From Acidovorax sp. 1608163 (GTDB taxonomy: Bacteria; Pseudomonadota; Gammaproteobacteria; Burkholderiales; Burkholderiaceae_C), in the NCBI RefSeq assembly GCF_003669015.1, contig NZ_CP033069.1, positions 871,001-935,000 on the forward strand: a DNA stretch of 64,000 bases, written 5' to 3'. The position numbers were made by a program, and so were the translations under genes. The notes below the pieces were generated by a model that made no database searches, was not told the origin of the DNA, and was given only the letters and a program-made list of their open reading frames with translations. Numbering within the stretch: the first letter of the stretch is position 1; each line of letters starts with the position of its first letter. Positions 51,406-60,391 of this stretch are shown piece after piece.

Positions 51406-52457
51406 ACGTGGCCGCTGTGCCTTCTTCCCTCTCTTCGCCTTCGCCTTCGCCTTTGTTTTTGCCACGCCCCGTGGTCATCAACCAGGCGGGCCGCGCTGCT
51501 GCCCAGGCCGTGCAGGCTGCGGGCCTGGGCGTGCAGCTGCTGGACGCAGAAAGCGATGCCCCCTGGGCCGTGGCCGCGCAGGGCGATGTGCTGCTGACCG
51601 GCCCGCGCAACGGCTGGCTGAAGCCACCACCAGCGCGGCCTGCAGGCTGGCCTGGGCGCCTGCGCTGGGTGCACGTGACGTCGGCCGGGGTGGACTACTA
51701 CCCGCCCTGGCTGTGGGACGTGCCGCAGGTGAGCTGCTCGCGTGGCGTGGCCGCAGTGCCCATTGCCGAATACGTGCTGGCCGCCCTGCTGGACCATGCC
51801 AAGAACTGGACCAGCCTGCGCGTGCACAGCCCGCAGCAGTGGCGGGCCACGTTCGATCGCGCCACCCACAGCCCGCTGGCCTTGTTGCAAGGGCAGACGC
51901 TGGGCTTGGCGGGCTATGGCGCCATTGGCCAGGCCATCGCCCAGCGCGCTGCAGCGCTGGGCCTGCGCACGCTGGCCTGGCGGCGCACGCCTGCGGCATC
52001 GGCCACAGCGCCTCAGCCCCCGTCTCGCGCGCCTGCCGATGCGGTGCAGTGGGTGGATTCGCTAGAGGCCTTGCTGGCGCAGTCAGACCACTTGGTGTTG
52101 GCCTTGCCGCTGACGGCGCAGACCCACCAGGTGCTGAACGCACAGACATTGCAGCACGCCCGCCCTGGCTTGCACTTGGTCAACATTGCCCGTGGCGCGC
52201 TGTTGGACCAGACCGCTTTGCTGCAGGCGCTGGACGACGGCCGCATCGCCCGTGCCACGCTGGACGTGACCGACCCCGAACCCCTGCCCGAGGGCCACCC
52301 GCTGTACCACCACCCCCGCGTGGTGCTCACTCCGCACCTCTCGTGGTCTGCCGCCAATGCGCCTGCGCTCACGGCGCAAAAGTTTGCAGACAACCTGGGG
52401 CGCTATGTGCGCGGCGAGGCCCTGCACGATCTGGTGCGGGGCCACGGTAGTTACTGA
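51402..52457 (+). CDS. D-isomer-specific 2-hydroxyacid dehydrogenase
   Basis: A 351-residue NAD(P)-dependent dehydrogenase. The Rossmann motif is LGLAGYGAIGQAIA. The catalytic triad is likely the Arg in VNIARGALLDQ, the Glu in VTDPEPLPEGHPLY and the His in LTPHLSWSA. The enzymes interconvert 2-hydroxy and 2-oxo acids. The start is GTG, overlapping the preceding stop (GTGA). It is the third enzyme of the aldolase operon. The 50-residue N-terminus is Ser/Pro-rich and may include a poor start choice; GTG 51408 is possible. Confidence 0.85.
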   Translation: MNVAAVPSSLSSPSPSPLFLPRPVVINQAGRAAAQAVQAAGLGVQLLDAESDAPWAVAAQGDVLLTGPRNGWLKPPPARPAGWPGRLRWVHVTSAGVDYYPPWLWDVPQVSCSRGVAAVPIAEYVLAALLDHAKNWTSLRVHSPQQWRATFDRATHSPLALLQGQTLGLAGYGAIGQAIAQRAAALGLRTLAWRRTPAASATAPQPPSRAPADAVQWVDSLEALLAQSDHLVLALPLTAQTHQVLNAQTLQHARPGLHLVNIARGALLDQTALLQALDDGRIARATLDVTDPEPLPEGHPLYHHPRVVLTPHLSWSAANAPALTAQKFADNLGRYVRGEALHDLVRGHGSY

Positions 52458-52519
52458 AAGCCTGGGCATGGCCTGCCGCCGCGCAGTGCCGAACGGCCGC
52501 AAGACACCGCCACTGCAAA

Positions 52520-52550
52520 CCGCATATCCAACTGCAAAACGCTTCGTTGG
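52520..52550 (+). promoter_or_regulatory. CCGCATATCCA and CTTCGTTGG boxes before binding protein 6
   Basis: CCGCATATCCA (52520-52530) and CTTCGTTGG (52542-52550) lie 60-90 bases before the start codon at 52612. The first is identical to 28586-28596. This is the most compact pairing of the two elements in the window. Confidence 0.5.
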
Positions 52551-52611
52551 TGTTTGGGGGGCGGGCTGATGCAATGGGTGCAAGTTCATCCTGCCCCTCA
52601 TCTGATCTGCC

Positions 52612-53568
52612 ATGACCATGCAACGCCGCCAGTTCCATCGCCTGCTCACCGCCTCGGTGTCAGCCGCCTCTTTCCTCTCGCCCGTGCTGGTGCATGCACA
52701 GGCCAAAACCGTGCTGCGTGCGGGCGACCAAAAAGGTGGCTTGCGCGCCCTGCTCGAAGCGGCGGGTGAGCTTAAAGACCTGAGCTACGACATCAAGTGG
52801 ACGGAGTTTCCTGCCGCTGCGCCGCTGGCCGAGGCCCTCAACGCCGACGCGGTGGACTTCGGCCCCATTGGCGACGCGCCGCTGCTCTTCACCCTGGCCG
52901 CAGGCAGCCGCGTCAAGGCCTTTGCCGCCAACCGCTCTGACCCCTATGGCACGGCCATCCTGGTCACGCCGCAGTCCACGCTCAAGGACGCCAGCAGCCT
53001 CAAGGGCAAGAGCATTGCTACCAACCGGGGCTCCATCGGGCACTACGTCACGCTCAAGGCGCTGGAAGCGGTGGGGCTCACGGCCGACGATGTGCAGATC
53101 AAGTTCATCCCGCCCGCCGATGCCAAGCTGGCGCTGACGCAAGGCGCAGTGGACGCCTGGGCCACCTGGGAGCCCTACACCGCGCTGGCCGAAACCAGCA
53201 AGCACGCGCGCGTGCTGGTCAGCGGGCGCGGCCTGTCGTCTGGCCTGAGCTTTTTGGCGGCCACAGAATCGGCCCTGCAAAACAAGCGCGCCGTGCTGCA
53301 AGACTTCAAGGCCCGCGTGGAGCGTGCCCAGGTCTGGTCGTACCAACGCCCGGCCGAGTTTGGCGCCGCACTGGCCCGCGTCATCGGCATCCCCGAAGAG
53401 GCCGCGCGCCTGCAGTTTGAGCGCCGCGCCACCCGCTGGCTGCCGATTGACGCGCAGGTGGTGGCCGACCAGCAGCGCACCGCAGACTTCTACCTGAAGG
53501 TGGGCCTGGTCAAGCAAAAGCTCGATGTGAGCAAGACGTTTGACAGCCAGTTCTCGCAGCTGGCCTGA
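52612..53568 (+). CDS. Sulfonate-type ABC substrate-binding protein 6 (no adjacent transporter)
   Basis: A 318-residue SsuA-like binding protein with a twin-arginine leader (MQRRQFHRLLTASVSAASFLSPVLVHAQ). Blocks: GDQKGGLRALLEAAGEL, YDIKWTEFPAAAPLAEALNADAVDFGPIGDAPLLF, ASSLKGKSIATNRGSIGHYVTLKAL and LTQGAVDAWATWEPYTAL, all characteristic of SsuA. It is separated from the aldolase operon by 154 bases with its own promoter boxes. No permease or ATPase adjoins it. Confidence 0.88.
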   Translation: MTMQRRQFHRLLTASVSAASFLSPVLVHAQAKTVLRAGDQKGGLRALLEAAGELKDLSYDIKWTEFPAAAPLAEALNADAVDFGPIGDAPLLFTLAAGSRVKAFAANRSDPYGTAILVTPQSTLKDASSLKGKSIATNRGSIGHYVTLKALEAVGLTADDVQIKFIPPADAKLALTQGAVDAWATWEPYTALAETSKHARVLVSGRGLSSGLSFLAATESALQNKRAVLQDFKARVERAQVWSYQRPAEFGAALARVIGIPEEAARLQFERRATRWLPIDAQVVADQQRTADFYLKVGLVKQKLDVSKTFDSQFSQLA

Positions 53569-53859
53569 GAACAGGTTCTGAGGCTGTTCAAAGCGACGAA
53601 GCACGGGCGCCAGAGCGTGGTGCCCGATGGGCGCTGGACAAGGCCCGCCCGCTCACACTGAGCTTGCGAGGACTCAACCCGGTGGAATGCCTACTGAAGA
53701 GGCGGCCTGAGAGCGGCTCACAAAGATCCCCCGGCGTTGTTGCCTCGCCTTGTCGCACCGCTTAGCCAGGGCCACCTGGCTGAGTCTTGTGATTCGCTCC
53801 CTTTGGCGGGATGGCCGCTGTCCAACTTGTGCGGGCAGTTCAGGCCCTGGGCGCTTCGC
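53569..53859. other. Gene-free junction between sulfonate and lactate segments
   Basis: These 291 bases hold no recognised gene. AGCGGCTCACA (53712-53722) recurs inverted at 53869-53879. The gap may be a rearrangement scar, since it separates the binding-protein gene from an unrelated Bug/lactate segment, but no transposase fragment could be identified. Confidence 0.4.
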
Positions 53860-54929
53860 TCAGTCCAGTGTGAGCCGCTGCTTCTCCACCACGCGTTTGT
53901 ATACATCCAGCTCGGCGCGGATTTGAGCGGCAAACTGGTCGGGGGTGTTCAGGATCAGCTGCGAGCCCGTGTCTTCAATGCGTTTTTTCACATCGGGCTT
54001 GTCGGTGGCTTGGATCACAGCGGCGGCCAGTTTTTCCACCACTGCCTTGGGCAGGCCTTTGGGGCCCACGATGCCGTAGTAGGCCATGCGGTTCACGGGC
54101 TCCAGGCCCACCTCTTTGAAGGTGGGAACGCCCGGCAACTGGGGCAGGCGCTGGGGGGCCGCCACCACGATGGGCACCAGCCGCCCCGACTGGATGAAGG
54201 GCAGAGCTGAGGGCAGGTTGTCGAACACGATGGGCACCTGACCTGCCATGGTGTCGTTGAGCGCAGGGCCCGAGCCGCGATAGGGGATGTGGGTGATGAA
54301 GGTGCCCGAGAGGCTTTTGAACAGCTCCATCTGCATGTGCCCGATGGAGCCTGTGCCTGCGGTGGCGTAGCTGTATTTGCCAGGCTGTGCCTTGAGCGCA
54401 CGCACAAACTCCTGATAGTCGCGTACCGCAAGGCTGGGGTGCACGGCAAGCACGTTGGGTGTGGCGGCCACGTTGATGATGGGAGTGAAGTCGCTTGTCG
54501 GGTCATAACCCACCTTGGGGTTGATGGCGGGCCCTGCCGCTGTGGTGGACACGGTGGCCATGCCCAGCACGTAGCCGTCGGCGGGCTGGCGGGCCAGCTC
54601 TTGCGTGCCCAACGCGCCCCCGGCGCCGCCTTTGTTGTCCACCACCACGGGCTGCCCCAGCGCAGACGCCATGCCAGTGGCCACCACGCGGGCAATGATG
54701 TCGGTGGTGCCGCCCGCAGCAAACGGCACGATGAGCCGCACGGGTTTGATGGGGTAGGCTGTCTGCGCGGGGGCTGGGCATGCGCTGCGGGTGCGATGAG
54801 CGCGCTGGCGCACAGTGCTACGGCTACCGACCTCACTGCTGCTGCGGTGGCGGCGCTGGCCGGCAAGCAACGTGGGCGCATGTGGAGCGCCTGGGGCACG
54901 GGGTGAAAGGCGCGCAAGGTAGGGTTCAT
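53860..54929 (-). pseudogene. Bug/TctC-family binding protein broken by a frameshift
   Basis: The start at 54929 has a strong AGGAGAC ribosome site and encodes a signal peptide ending APAAHAQPP. The mature Bug domain (AYPIKPVRLIVPFAAGGTTDI, GGAGGALGTQELARQPADGY, HIPYRGSGPALNDT) continues in another frame. The frames meet at the five-base G run 54769-54773 (C run on the coding strand). One extra C there would join them as AQPPAQTAYPIKP. The gene is therefore one base short: a true pseudogene, a phase-variable tract or a sequencing error. It follows a lactate-dehydrogenase-like gene by 39 bases. Confidence 0.8.
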
Positions 54930-54968
54930 GGGTTTTGTCTCCTGGTTGGTTGGGGTTTGGCTTCGGAA

Positions 54969-56246
54969 TCAGCGCGGGGGATGGGCGGCTGGCGGGTTCA
55001 ATGCCCAGAGCGCTCGCCGGTCCATGAGGTGCTCTGGCCCCAGCTCTGCGCAGGTGGTGGCACCCAACATCGCCAGGTTGCGGTCCACCTCGGCGCGCAG
55101 CAGGTCGATGGCGGCGACGACGCCCGCCTCGCCGTCCACTACAGCGGCATAGTTGAAGGGGCGACCCACGAACACTGCCTGCGCACCCAGCGCCAGGGCC
55201 TTGATCACGTCAGTGCCCCGGCGAATGCCACCGTCCAGCATCACCGTCATGCCGCTGCCGACCTGCTCGGCAATGGCGGGCAGCACGCGCAGCGGGGCCA
55301 CGGCGCCGTCGAGCTGGCGGCCGCCGTGGTTGCTGACGATGATGCCGTCCACCCCGTGCTGGCGGGCCAGTGCGGCGTCTTGCGGGCTGAGGATGCCCTT
55401 GACCACCAGCGGCCCCTGCCACTGGCGGCGGATGTGGGCGATGTGGCTCCAATCAAAGTGGTCGCGGGCGGCAAAGTCGCGCTGCACGCGTGAGGACAGG
55501 ATGGGCGCGCCGCGCTCGGCAAACGAGTTTTCAAAATGCGGCATGCCGTGGCGTGCCAGGGTGCGCAGCAGCGTGCCCGCCAGCCAGCGCGGGCGCACCA
55601 GTCCGTCCCACGCCAGGCGCAGGCTGGGGCGCAGCGGGGTGGAGAAGCCCGCGCGGATGTTGTTCTCGCGGTTGCCCGCCACGGGGATGTCCACCGTGAC
55701 CACAAGGGTCTGCACGCCTGCCTTCTTCACGCGCTGCAGCAGCGCGTCGATGCGCTCGGGGGTGCCGGGCAGATAGGCCTGGAACCAGGTGCCCGGGGCT
55801 GCGGCCATGACATCTTCGAGCCGGATCAGTGAGCTGCCGCTTTGCACGGCAGGGATGCCTGCCGCCGCCGCCGCACGGGCCAGCACGATGTCGCCCCGGT
55901 AGGCCGACAGGGCGGCAATGCCCATGGGCGCAACGCCGAAGGGGCTGGCATAGCGCTGGCCGAACAGCGTCACGCTCTGGTCGCGCTCGGCCACGTTGCG
56001 CAGCACGCGGGGGACGAGGGCCAGCTCGGCAAAAGCCTGGCGGTTGTCGCCCAGCGCCTGGTTGTCCTCGGCTGCCCCGGCCACGTAGCCAAAGATGGGG
56101 CGCGGCAGCACGCGGCGGGCGGCGGCTTCAAAGTCGTCCAGCGACAGAAGATTGGCAGTGCGGCCACTGCGGCGCGTGCCGCTGAAAGAGCCCCAGGCGT
56201 TGGGGGTGGGGGGTTGGGGTGTGGAGGTGCGGGAGGAGGTGGACAT
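54969..56246 (-). CDS. FMN-dependent alpha-hydroxy-acid dehydrogenase (lactate dehydrogenase-like)
   Basis: A 425-residue FMN enzyme of the L-lactate dehydrogenase/glycolate oxidase family. Seen: PIFGYVAGAAEDNQALGDNR, FGVAPMGIAALSAYRGDIVLARAAAAAGIP, TLVVTVDIPVAGNRENNIRAGF, VVKGILSPQDAALARQHGVDGIIVSNHGGRQLDG with the catalytic His, and LDGGIRRGTDVIKALALGA. It oxidises a 2-hydroxy acid to the 2-oxo acid and passes electrons to the respiratory chain or oxygen. The Ser/Thr/Pro-rich first 35 residues are not conserved. It is divergent from a LysR gene and upstream of the broken Bug gene. Confidence 0.87.
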   Translation of the reverse strand: MSTSSRTSTPQPPTPNAWGSFSGTRRSGRTANLLSLDDFEAAARRVLPRPIFGYVAGAAEDNQALGDNRQAFAELALVPRVLRNVAERDQSVTLFGQRYASPFGVAPMGIAALSAYRGDIVLARAAAAAGIPAVQSGSSLIRLEDVMAAAPGTWFQAYLPGTPERIDALLQRVKKAGVQTLVVTVDIPVAGNRENNIRAGFSTPLRPSLRLAWDGLVRPRWLAGTLLRTLARHGMPHFENSFAERGAPILSSRVQRDFAARDHFDWSHIAHIRRQWQGPLVVKGILSPQDAALARQHGVDGIIVSNHGGRQLDGAVAPLRVLPAIAEQVGSGMTVMLDGGIRRGTDVIKALALGAQAVFVGRPFNYAAVVDGEAGVVAAIDLLRAEVDRNLAMLGATTCAELGPEHLMDRRALWALNPPAAHPPR

Positions 56247-56388
56247 GGCTCGGCTCCAGGCAAGAGCGGGCAAGGGGGGCAAAGAGGACTGGAGGGCAGT
56301 GTCCTGAAACCGCAATAATCAAGAAAGCGAATTTATTGACACTCATTTGTTCGCCAAATCAGAATGAAATGGAAAACAAGGCGATGAC

Positions 56389-57288
56389 ATGACCCTCAAG
56401 CAGCTCGAGGCCTTCTACTGGGCTGCCACGTGCAGCAGCTTTGCCACTGCGGCCGAGCGGGTGCACCTGTCGGTGTCATCGCTGTCCAAGCGCATCACCG
56501 AGCTGGAAACTTCTCTGGGGCAGGTGCTGTTTGACCGCGCCGGGCACCGCGCAGCGTTGACCGAGGCTGGAACGCGCCTGGTGCCACTGGCCGGTGCTCT
56601 GCTGCAGCAGGCAGACCGCCTGCAACAGGAAATGGGCAGCACCACCGGCCTTCGCGGGCCCTGCCGCCTGGGGGTGGGTGAGCTCACGGCGTTGACCTGG
56701 CTCCCCCTGCTGGTCACCGCCTTGGTCGATGCGCACCCACAGCTGGACCTGAGCGTGCATGTGGACGTGGGCGAGGCCCTGGCCGATCGGCTGGAAAAGG
56801 GCGAGTTGGATGCCGCTGTGATCGCGGGTGCGGCCAGCCGCAGCGCCTTGACGTCGGTGCCGCTGGCACAGGCGGCATTCATGTGGTGCGCTGCGCCCCA
56901 TGTTGCAAACGGCGTGCGTCGCATGGATGCCGATACGTTGTTGCGGCATCCATTGGTCACCTTGCCGCATGGCTCCGGGGTCACTCACCTGCTGGACGAT
57001 TGGCTGCGGCAGGCTGCTGCACCGGAGCCACGGCGACTGGTCTGCAACCATTGGGGGGGCATCGTTGGGTTGCTTGCGTATGGTCAGGGCGTGGGCCTGC
57101 TTCCGGAAGGGCTTGCGCAGACCATGTGCCGACGCAAGGTGCTCCAGGAGTTGTCCAGCGCCGTTCCCTTGGGGCGATTGGACTATGCGCTGCACACCCG
57201 GCGGGATGACTTGCGACCACTGGTGACTGAGTTGCGCAGCCAGGCCGTGCAAAACGCCAATTTTGCGGAGGCAGCTGGGTTTTTCTGA
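56389..57288 (+). CDS. LysR-family regulator of the lactate-dehydrogenase-like gene
   Basis: A 299-residue LysR regulator with a typical helix-turn-helix (LKQLEAFYWAATCSSFATAAERVHLSVSSLSKRITELE) and effector domain. It is transcribed away from the alpha-hydroxy-acid dehydrogenase gene across a 142-bp AT-richer gap, so that gene and the Bug gene behind it are the probable targets. The inducer is presumably a hydroxy acid. Confidence 0.86.
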   Translation: MTLKQLEAFYWAATCSSFATAAERVHLSVSSLSKRITELETSLGQVLFDRAGHRAALTEAGTRLVPLAGALLQQADRLQQEMGSTTGLRGPCRLGVGELTALTWLPLLVTALVDAHPQLDLSVHVDVGEALADRLEKGELDAAVIAGAASRSALTSVPLAQAAFMWCAAPHVANGVRRMDADTLLRHPLVTLPHGSGVTHLLDDWLRQAAAPEPRRLVCNHWGGIVGLLAYGQGVGLLPEGLAQTMCRRKVLQELSSAVPLGRLDYALHTRRDDLRPLVTELRSQAVQNANFAEAAGFF

Positions 57289-57399
57289 GTCTCGCGCCTT
57301 GACGGGACACCCGCGTTGCAGTCCTCAGTCCATTGCCTTCGGCACGGTGCTCACCCCGAGGACGTGCGCTTTGACTTCGCCTTGCATGGTGTTTGCGGT

Positions 57400-58305
57400 T
57401 CAGTGCTTGCCCTTCCACGGCACCAGCACCCGCTCGGCCAGGCGCATGGCCAGTGAGAAGGAAAACGCCAGCGCGGCGATCACGCCGATGCCGACAAACA
57501 CGGCATCGGTGGCCAGGAAGTGCGAGGCCGACATGATCATGTAGCCAATGCCCCGGGTGGAGGCGATCAGCTCGGCTGCCACCAGCGTGCCCCAGCCCAC
57601 GCCCAGGGCGATGCGGATGCCGGTGAGGATTTCGGGCAGGGCCGAGGGCAGCACGATGTGGGTAAAGAGCTGTCCCCTTGTGGCGCCCAGCGACAGGGCG
57701 GCGTTGACCCGCTCCAGCGGCAGGGCGCGCACGCCGGCCTGGGCCGACAGCACCACGGGCGCAAACATGGCCAGGGCCAGCAGGGCGATTTTGGAGGTCT
57801 CGCCAATGCCCAGCCAGATGATCATGAGCGGCAGGTAGGCCAGTGGGGGCAGGGGCCAGTAGAACTCGATGGGCGCATCGAGCACGCCCTTGGCCCAGCG
57901 GTTCAGCCCCATCAGCAGGCCCAGTGGCACGCCCAGGCCTACGGCGATGACGGCGGCGCTGACGATGCGCGTCAGGCTGGCGGCCACATGCTCCCACAGG
58001 GTTGCGTTGGCATAGCCTTCGGTGAAGATGGTCACGCCCGTGGCCCACACCTCGGCCGGCGTGGGCATGAACAGGCTGGGCACCCAGCCGGTTTGCGCCA
58101 CCAGCCACCAGGCCAGCAGCAGGGCCAGCGCGGCGCCGATGCTGATGGGCACGGTGGAGCGCTCGCCCACGCCAAAGCCCCGGGGCTTGACGGTGCGCGG
58201 GGCGGGGGGAATGGGCGCAGGGGTCTTGGTGGGCGCCTCAGCGCTTCCGTATTCATCGCCCTTTTCTGCAGTGGGCAGCAGGTAGTTCAAAACCAGGTCG
58301 TTCAT
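57400..58305 (-). CDS. tauC: Taurine ABC transporter permease
   Basis: A 301-residue BPD_transp_1 permease. Its family loop is [56 protein letters not shown] is characteristic of TauC. A 45-residue cytoplasmic Pro-rich leader precedes the first membrane segment. The start codon overlaps the tauB stop in an ATGA, and AAGGAG precedes it. It is the third gene of the tauABC operon. Confidence 0.9.
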   Translation of the reverse strand: MNDLVLNYLLPTAEKGDEYGSAEAPTKTPAPIPPAPRTVKPRGFGVGERSTVPISIGAALALLLAWWLVAQTGWVPSLFMPTPAEVWATGVTIFTEGYANATLWEHVAASLTRIVSAAVIAVGLGVPLGLLMGLNRWAKGVLDAPIEFYWPLPPLAYLPLMIIWLGIGETSKIALLALAMFAPVVLSAQAGVRALPLERVNAALSLGATRGQLFTHIVLPSALPEILTGIRIALGVGWGTLVAAELIASTRGIGYMIMSASHFLATDAVFVGIGVIAALAFSFSLAMRLAERVLVPWKGKH

Positions 58306-59147
58306 GCCAGGGCTCCTTGTACCGTGAGTGCAGCGGCGTGCGCAGCGGTGTGCTCAGCGCTGTGGGCGCTGTCGGTGTGTTCTGAGCGGTGGACGATGTC
58401 GCGGATCTGCTCGCGCAGCTGCGCAAAGCCGGGCAGGGTCTTGATGGCCTTGGCGTTGCCTTCTTGGGCAAAGTGCTGCACATAGTCCAGGTCAAACCGG
58501 GCCACGATGCGCCCTGGGCGGGGCGACATGACGATGACTTCGGTGCCGAGAAAGATGGCTTCCTCGATGGAGTGGGTGATGAAGAACACCTGCTTGCCCG
58601 TGCGCTGCCACACGGACACGAGCAGCTCTTGCATCTGCTCGCGTGTCATGCTGTCCAGCGCACCAAAGGGCTCGTCCATGAGCAGGATGTCGGGGTTGGG
58701 CGCCAGGGCGCGGGCCAGGCCCACGCGCTGGCGCATGCCGCCAGACAGTTCATACGGCGCGGCATCGGCAAAGTCTTGCAGGCCCACCAGCTCCAGCAGC
58801 TCTTGCGCACGCTCGCGCCGCTGGGCGCGGCTGGCACCGGCAAACTGCAGGCCCAGGGCCACGTTCTCGGCCACCGATTTCCAGGGCAGCAGCGTGTCTT
58901 TCTGGAACACCACGCCCCGGTCTGCACCGGGGCGGGTAATGGGGCGGCCGTGCAGCGTGATGCTGCCTTCGGACAGCGGCAAAAACCCCGCCATGGCGTT
59001 GAGCAGGGTGGACTTGCCGCAGCCCGAGGTGCCCAGGGCCACCACAAAGCCGCGCGGCGGGATGTCGAGCGAGACCCGGTGCAGTGCCTGCACCGCGCGG
59101 CCATCGCGGGCCTCAAAGAAAACACTGGCGTCGCGCACAGACAGCAT
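58302..59147 (-). CDS. tauB: Taurine ABC transporter ATP-binding protein
   Basis: A 281-residue ABC ATPase: Walker [11 protein letters not shown]-loop [22 protein letters not shown], signature [15 protein letters not shown], Walker [13 protein letters not shown] and switch His [14 protein letters not shown]. The KDTLLPW form of the Q-loop is TauB-like. The C-terminal 30 residues are Ala/His-rich. GGAG lies before the ATG. Confidence 0.93.
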   Translation of the reverse strand: MLSVRDASVFFEARDGRAVQALHRVSLDIPPRGFVVALGTSGCGKSTLLNAMAGFLPLSEGSITLHGRPITRPGADRGVVFQKDTLLPWKSVAENVALGLQFAGASRAQRRERAQELLELVGLQDFADAAPYELSGGMRQRVGLARALAPNPDILLMDEPFGALDSMTREQMQELLVSVWQRTGKQVFFITHSIEEAIFLGTEVIVMSPRPGRIVARFDLDYVQHFAQEGNAKAIKTLPGFAQLREQIRDIVHRSEHTDSAHSAEHTAAHAAALTVQGALA

Positions 59148-59176
59148 GGTGGGGCTCCGGTGGGGCGGTAGGGTGC

Positions 59177-60178
59177 TTACTTCAGCGCTGTGGGCGTGAC
59201 GTACTTGGCGTAGCTGGTCTGCACCTGCGAGATCTTCTTTTGCTCCTTCAGGAAGGCCGAGGTTTCCTTGAGGATCTTGGCCACGCCGGATTTCTCGCCG
59301 CCGCCCAGCCAGGCTTCGCTGACTTGCTCGCTGCGGGGCACCAGGTTCAGGTTCTTGAGCCCGGCGGCCTGGTCGGCAGGGGTGCCGCCCAGCAGTTTGG
59401 CCAGTTGCTTGGTGTTCTCGCTGTCGGGGCCCCAGGCGGCCTTGTCGGTGGCGAAGGACTGGCTGTATTTGTCGATGACGGCGGCATAGTTCTTCAGGAA
59501 CTCGGGGTGCTCTTTGGCAAATTTGCCCGTGGCCACCCAGGCGCTGAAGGTGGGGGCGCCTTTTTCAGCCACGTCTTTGGAGGTGACCAGCACGGTGCCA
59601 TTCTTTTTGAGTTCGGTCAGGGCCGGGTCCCACACAAAGCCGCCGTCGATGTCGCCCCGGTGGTAGGCAGCCACGATTTCGGGCTGCGGAATGGCCAGCA
59701 CCGTCACGTCTTTTTCGGTGAGGCCCTGGCTTTTGATGAGGGCCAGCAACTGGTAGTGGTCGGTGGACACGGGCGCTGCGGCCAGGCGCTTGCCCTTGAG
59801 GTCGTTCACGCTCTTGATGCCCGAGCCGTTGCGCACCACCAGGGCTTCGTCGGTGCCCGAGATGGAGGCCAGATAAAAGCCCTGGATGTCCAGCCCGCGC
59901 GAGGCAGCCGCGGCGTAAGGGCTGGAGCCCACATAGCCCACTTGCACATCGCCCGAGGCAATGGCGGCCACCACGTCGGCGCCCGAGTTGAACTTGCGAA
60001 AGTCGATCTGGTAGCCCGTGGTCTTGGCGAAATCGCCATTGGCAATGGCCACGGCCGAGGGCAGGGCGTCGGTCTGGTAGCCCACCACCACTTTCTTGTC
60101 GGCGGCCAGGGCGCTGAAGGCGCTGGCCAGGGCGAGGGTGCCTGCGGCGGCGATGGCCAGGGGTTTCCAGAATTTCAT
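59177..60178 (-). CDS. tauA: Taurine-binding periplasmic protein
   Basis: A 333-residue binding protein with a Sec signal ([25 protein letters not shown]). TauA features include [66 protein letters not shown] and [36 protein letters not shown] ribosome site precedes ATG 60178. It heads tauABC and is divergent from tauD across 213 bases. Confidence 0.93.
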   Translation of the reverse strand: MKFWKPLAIAAAGTLALASAFSALAADKKVVVGYQTDALPSAVAIANGDFAKTTGYQIDFRKFNSGADVVAAIASGDVQVGYVGSSPYAAAASRGLDIQGFYLASISGTDEALVVRNGSGIKSVNDLKGKRLAAAPVSTDHYQLLALIKSQGLTEKDVTVLAIPQPEIVAAYHRGDIDGGFVWDPALTELKKNGTVLVTSKDVAEKGAPTFSAWVATGKFAKEHPEFLKNYAAVIDKYSQSFATDKAAWGPDSENTKQLAKLLGGTPADQAAGLKNLNLVPRSEQVSEAWLGGGEKSGVAKILKETSAFLKEQKKISQVQTSYAKYVTPTALK

Positions 60179-60289
60179 GAAAAGGTCTCCGTGTCGGTGA
60201 TCGGGGTGATCGAGGGGTTGGTCCCTGCGGTGCAGGGGCGTCACGGAAATCCTATGTTTAGATGAATAAGTTGATATGGAAGGAAATCA

Positions 60290-60306
60290 ACATAGCAAAT
60301 GCAAAT
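60290..60306. promoter_or_regulatory. TTTGCATTT box in the tauABC/tauD divergent promoter
   Basis: AAATGCAAA (60297-60305, complement TTTGCATTT) lies in the AT-rich centre of the 213-bp gap between tauA and tauD. It matches the TTTGCATATC boxes at eight or nine positions and could serve both genes. Confidence 0.4.
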
Positions 60307-60391
60307 AACGAGCTTGGTGCGCCGCGCGGTTGGCGGGATGCTTGAGGCCACTTTCAGCCGCCTTTAGCCATCTTTTGCATTAGCTGCCACC

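Noticed and set aside
53712..53879. AGCGGCTCACA and its inverse as insertion-sequence ends
   Set aside because: Only 11 bp, one copy lies within the end of the Bug gene, and there is no transposase remnant or target duplication.
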